Positions 60,555 to 62,943 of a DNA stretch of 62,943 bases are shown piece after piece. The DNA lies in the NCBI GenBank assembly GCA_009377795.1, contig WHTJ01000006.1, forward strand, positions 1-62,943, read 5' to 3'. Each line of letters starts with the position of its first letter. Position 1 is the first letter of the stretch. The notes beneath the pieces are model-generated. The model did not search any database. It was not told the origin of the DNA and saw only the letters and a list, made by a program, of their open reading frames with translations. The position numbers were made by a program, and so were the translations under genes. The stretch is from Propionibacteriales bacterium. GTDB lineage: Bacteria; Actinomycetota; Actinomycetes; Propionibacteriales; Nocardioidaceae.

Positions 60555-61853
60555 TCAGGTGGGGAGCTCCCGGTCGGCGTACGCCAGAGCGTCGGTGAGG
60601 ACGCCCAGGCCCTCGTCGGTCTCCTCGTCGGTCAGCGTCAGCGGCGGACCGATCCGGATGACGTTGCCGTAGAGCCCGCCCTTGCCCACCAGCAGCCCAC
60701 CGTCCCTGCACCGCTCCAGGACCGCGGCGGCCGCCCGCGGGGACGGCGTGGTCGAGCCGGGCTCGACCAGCTCGAGTCCGATCAGCAGGCCCTTGCCGCG
60801 TACGTCTCCCAGGGTCGCGAACCGCGACTGCGCCGACCGCAGCCCGGACAGCAGCCGTGCGCCCTGCTTGGCGGCGTTGGCCTGCAGGTCGTGGTCGAGT
60901 ACGTAGTCGACCACGGCGGCCGCACCCGACATCGCGACCGGGTTGCCGCCGAACGTCGAGATGGAATTGGCGGCGAGGCAGTCCATGAGCTCGGCCCGGG
61001 CCACCACGCCCCCGATCGCCAGCCCGCTGCCGAGACCCTTGGCGAACGTCATCGCGTCCGGCGTGACGTCGTGCGCCTCGATACCCCAGAAGTGCTCCCC
61101 GGTGCGCCCCCACCCGGTCTGCACCTCGTCGGAGACGAACAGCACGCCGTACTCGTCGAGCACCTCCTTGAACGCCGCGAACAACCCGTCGGGCGGCGTC
61201 GCGAAACCGCCGACGCCCTGGATCGGCTCGGCGATCATGCAGGCGACATCTCCCGAGGTCGTGGTCTCCAGCACCTCGCGCAGATCGGCTACGCAGGCCG
61301 CGATGTACTCGGAGTCGGACCGGTCCCGGAACGGGCTGCGGTACGGATATCCGCCATGCACATAGCTCACCTGGAGCGGGCTGAGGCTGGACGCCGACCA
61401 GCCGCGGTTGCCGGTGATGCCGACGGTCGCGAATGCCCTGCCGTGGTAGGAGTTCCGCAGGGCGAGGACTTGGTTCGACCGGCGGTATGTCGTCGCCAGC
61501 ATCAGCGCGGCCTCGTTGGCCTCCGTACCGCTGTTGGTGAAGAAGACCTTGGCGTCCGGGATGCCGGACAGCTCGGCGATCTGCTCCGCCAGCTCGACCT
61601 GCCGCCGGATGAGATAGAGCGTCGAGGTGTGCAGGACGCCGGTGTCGAGCTGGCGGCGTACGGCGTCGGTGACCTCGGGGACGCCGTAGCCGAGCATGTT
61701 CGTGAGGATCCCGGCGAAGAAGTCCAGGTACGTCTTGCCGTCGACGTCGGTGACGCGTCGTCCCTGGCCGCCGACGATCTCCAGCGGCTCCTCGTAGTAG
61801 AGGGCCAGCCAGTTCGGGAGTACGGCGCGGTGGCGTTCGATCAGCTCGTCCAT
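60555..61853 (-). CDS. class III aminotransferase
   Basis: A 432-residue fold-type I enzyme of the omega-amino acid/GABA/alanine-glyoxylate group. PLP-site features are FFTNSGTEANEAALM, SDEVQTGWGRTG and the Schiff-base lysine Lys272 in TFAKGLGSG. The substrate cannot be fixed; alanine-glyoxylate, GABA and beta-alanine aminotransferases are alternatives. beta-Alanine would link to pyrimidine breakdown, but the gene is 23 kb from the catabolic block. ATG 61853 is supported by the family start. Confidence 0.9.
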   Translation of the reverse strand: MDELIERHRAVLPNWLALYYEEPLEIVGGQGRRVTDVDGKTYLDFFAGILTNMLGYGVPEVTDAVRRQLDTGVLHTSTLYLIRRQVELAEQIAELSGIPDAKVFFTNSGTEANEAALMLATTYRRSNQVLALRNSYHGRAFATVGITGNRGWSASSLSPLQVSYVHGGYPYRSPFRDRSDSEYIAACVADLREVLETTTSGDVACMIAEPIQGVGGFATPPDGLFAAFKEVLDEYGVLFVSDEVQTGWGRTGEHFWGIEAHDVTPDAMTFAKGLGSGLAIGGVVARAELMDCLAANSISTFGGNPVAMSGAAAVVDYVLDHDLQANAAKQGARLLSGLRSAQSRFATLGDVRGKGLLIGLELVEPGSTTPSPRAAAAVLERCRDGGLLVGKGGLYGNVIRIGPPLTLTDEETDEGLGVLTDALAYADRELPT

Positions 61854-61903
61854 GCGGCCCAGTATTCCTACTGTGTCGCCGGCTGTCTTGGCATGATCGA
61901 CCC

Positions 61904-62425
61904 GTGACCATTCACGGCGATCATCCGTTCCTGCCGCCCGAGGGCGAACGCAGTCCCGTACGCCGGTTCCGCGGCCGCCTGGCGACCGGGGTCACGGTGT
62001 GGACCTCGGCGTACGGCGGCCGCCGGGCCGGGCTGACCGTGTCGTCGATGATGGTCGCCGACGGCGACCCCGCCCGGCTGCTCGCGCTGATCGACCCCGA
62101 CTCGGACCTCTGGGAGGTGCTCGCCGAGTCGGAGACGGTGGCGGTGAGCGTCCTGGGGTACGACGACCGGGCGCTCGCGGAGGCGTTCGCCGGCGTGGCA
62201 CCGGCGCCGGGTGGGCCGTTCCGGCTCGGCTCGTGGATCGAGACCGAGTGGGGGCCGGTGCTGGATTCGGCGTACCCCTGGGCCGGGGGTCGACTCCTCG
62301 ACGACGGGACGCGTGAGGTCGGCTGGGCGTTGCTGGTCGAGGCGGTGCTCGAGCACGTGGACCTGCGTACGGCGGACTCCGGGTACCTCACCCACCACCG
62401 CGCGCGCTACCACCGGCTCGACTGA
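61904..62425 (+). CDS. flavin reductase-like (FMN-binding split barrel) protein
   Basis: A 173-residue protein with RFRGRLATGVTVWTS at the N-terminus, AGLTVSSMMVADGDP (typical of the flavin reductase split barrel, where the T-SS stretch contacts FMN), and LLVEAVLEHVDLR near the end. Could reduce flavin for a monooxygenase; no partner gene is adjacent. The start is GTG 61904, divergent from the aminotransferase. Confidence 0.82.
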   Translation: MTIHGDHPFLPPEGERSPVRRFRGRLATGVTVWTSAYGGRRAGLTVSSMMVADGDPARLLALIDPDSDLWEVLAESETVAVSVLGYDDRALAEAFAGVAPAPGGPFRLGSWIETEWGPVLDSAYPWAGGRLLDDGTREVGWALLVEAVLEHVDLRTADSGYLTHHRARYHRLD

Positions 62426-62529
62426 TCCGCGCGGCGAGTGGCGAATTTTCGTGGCCGAAACGCATTCGCCGCAGCCGGGCAACGCGTTTCGTCCATCCTG
62501 AAGCGGTCTGACTGAGATGGGAGGGTCCG

Positions 62530-62943
62530 ATGGAGTGGAGAGTACGCACCACGCTCGTGGATCGGCCGCATGCGCTCGCGACGCTGGTCCGGCGCAGCGG
62601 AGATCTCGGAGTGCACATCCTCGGCCTGCAGAGCTCGCGCTCGGCCGAGGGGGTCTCGGACGAGGTGACCCTGAGTACGCCGGAAGGCTGGCGGTCCCTC
62701 GACGTGACCGCGCTGGTGGAGGACGTCGGCGGTACGGACGTGTCCGTGACCCGGTCTGCGCGCCCGGGGAACCGGGCCGATGCTGAGCGCAGGCCGGTGA
62801 GCGCGACCCCGGAGCTGCGGCTCGGCCATCTCGCGGACATCTCCGCGGTGATGCGCATGCATCAGCGCTGCTCCACGCAGACGCTGGCGAGCCGCTACCG
62901 CACTCCGGTCTCCGCGTTGAGCTGGCGTGCTGCCCGGCACCTG
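62530..62943 (+). CDS. ACT domain plus GNAT-type acetyltransferase (3' truncated by the window)
   Basis: The frame stays open to the window edge, giving 138 residues. An ACT-like regulatory domain (RTTLVDRPHALATLVRRSG, residues ~1-72) is followed by a linker and then RLGHLADISAVMRMHQRCS, the start of a GNAT-like acetyltransferase domain (the arrangement of HQRCSTQTLASRYRTP resembles protein/amino-acid acetyltransferases). GGGAGGG supports ATG 62530. In actinobacteria ACT-GNAT fusions are amino-acid-responsive acetyltransferases acting on proteins such as acetyl-CoA synthetase; that role here is inferred from architecture, since most of the GNAT domain is outside the window. Confidence 0.75.
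   Translation, partial: MEWRVRTTLVDRPHALATLVRRSGDLGVHILGLQSSRSAEGVSDEVTLSTPEGWRSLDVTALVEDVGGTDVSVTRSARPGNRADAERRPVSATPELRLGHLADISAVMRMHQRCSTQTLASRYRTPVSALSWRAARHL

Overview
This is a very GC-rich chromosomal window from a Gram-positive actinobacterium. The evidence is lineage-typical genes (a BldC regulator, DUF3073 and DUF3151 proteins, a class E-like sortase, separate PurS/PurQ/PurL subunits) and an order seen in Streptomyces and Nocardioides relatives (fba - SpoU methylase - DedA - DUF3151 - purA - purD, and purF - purM - DUF3073 - valine dehydrogenase - unknown - bldC). I cannot fix the genus. No rRNA, tRNA, transposase, integrase, phage module or CRISPR was recognised.

Layout. 1-9.9 kb: membrane protein, aminotransferase, sortase, pyrE, fba, SpoU methylase, DedA, DUF3151, purA, purD and a secreted GDSL hydrolase. 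10-18.8 kb: a SigE-type sigma factor with a membrane partner, purB, purC, a fatty-acyl-CoA ligase, a TetR regulator facing a membrane gene, and the purS-purQ pair. 18.8-37.7 kb: a catabolic block with an FdrA-DUF1116 fusion, a DUF2877 protein, a UraA-type permease, a molybdenum hydroxylase (FAD/2Fe-2S fusion, large subunit, CoxG-like protein), a VOC protein, a nitrilase-family amidase, HyuA and a broken HyuB, an intradiol dioxygenase, carbamate kinase and a barbiturase/cyanuric-acid-hydrolase family enzyme. 37.8-42.5 kb: small membrane proteins, a TetR regulator, a collagen-like protein, a CoA-transferase and an EamA transporter. 42.6-53.4 kb: purL, a sterol-carrier-type protein, a frameshifted MTHFR-like gene, an M20 peptidase, a damaged antitoxin/toxin pair, purF, purM and DUF3073. 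53.5-62.9 kb: valine dehydrogenase, bldC, a DUF4129/MoxR/DUF58 operon, a class III aminotransferase, a flavin reductase and an ACT-plus-acetyltransferase gene cut by the window edge.

How it works together. Nine de novo purine genes are present, but purS-purQ and purL, normally neighbours, are separated by about 24 kb. The catabolic genes suggest import of a pyrimidine-like N-heterocycle, Mo-dependent hydroxylation, amidohydrolytic ring opening, and phosphorolysis of an acylurea to carbamoyl phosphate that carbamate kinase turns into ATP. This pathway is inference.

The most unusual feature is a family of short palindromes ('element A'), about 20 copies in 63 kb. A half-unit ending GATGTGCAATCTCGGCGCG occurs singly, in tandem, or head-to-head as a palindrome of about 48-60 bp. 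The palindrome has no stop codon in any of six frames. It lies in frame inside two large enzymes, including at two apparent gene-fusion joints, and marks the break in hyuB. Two further hairpin repeat families (B and C) occur twice each. Three genes carry apparent frameshifts (hyuB, the MTHFR-like gene, the PIN toxin); these could be real decay or sequencing indels.
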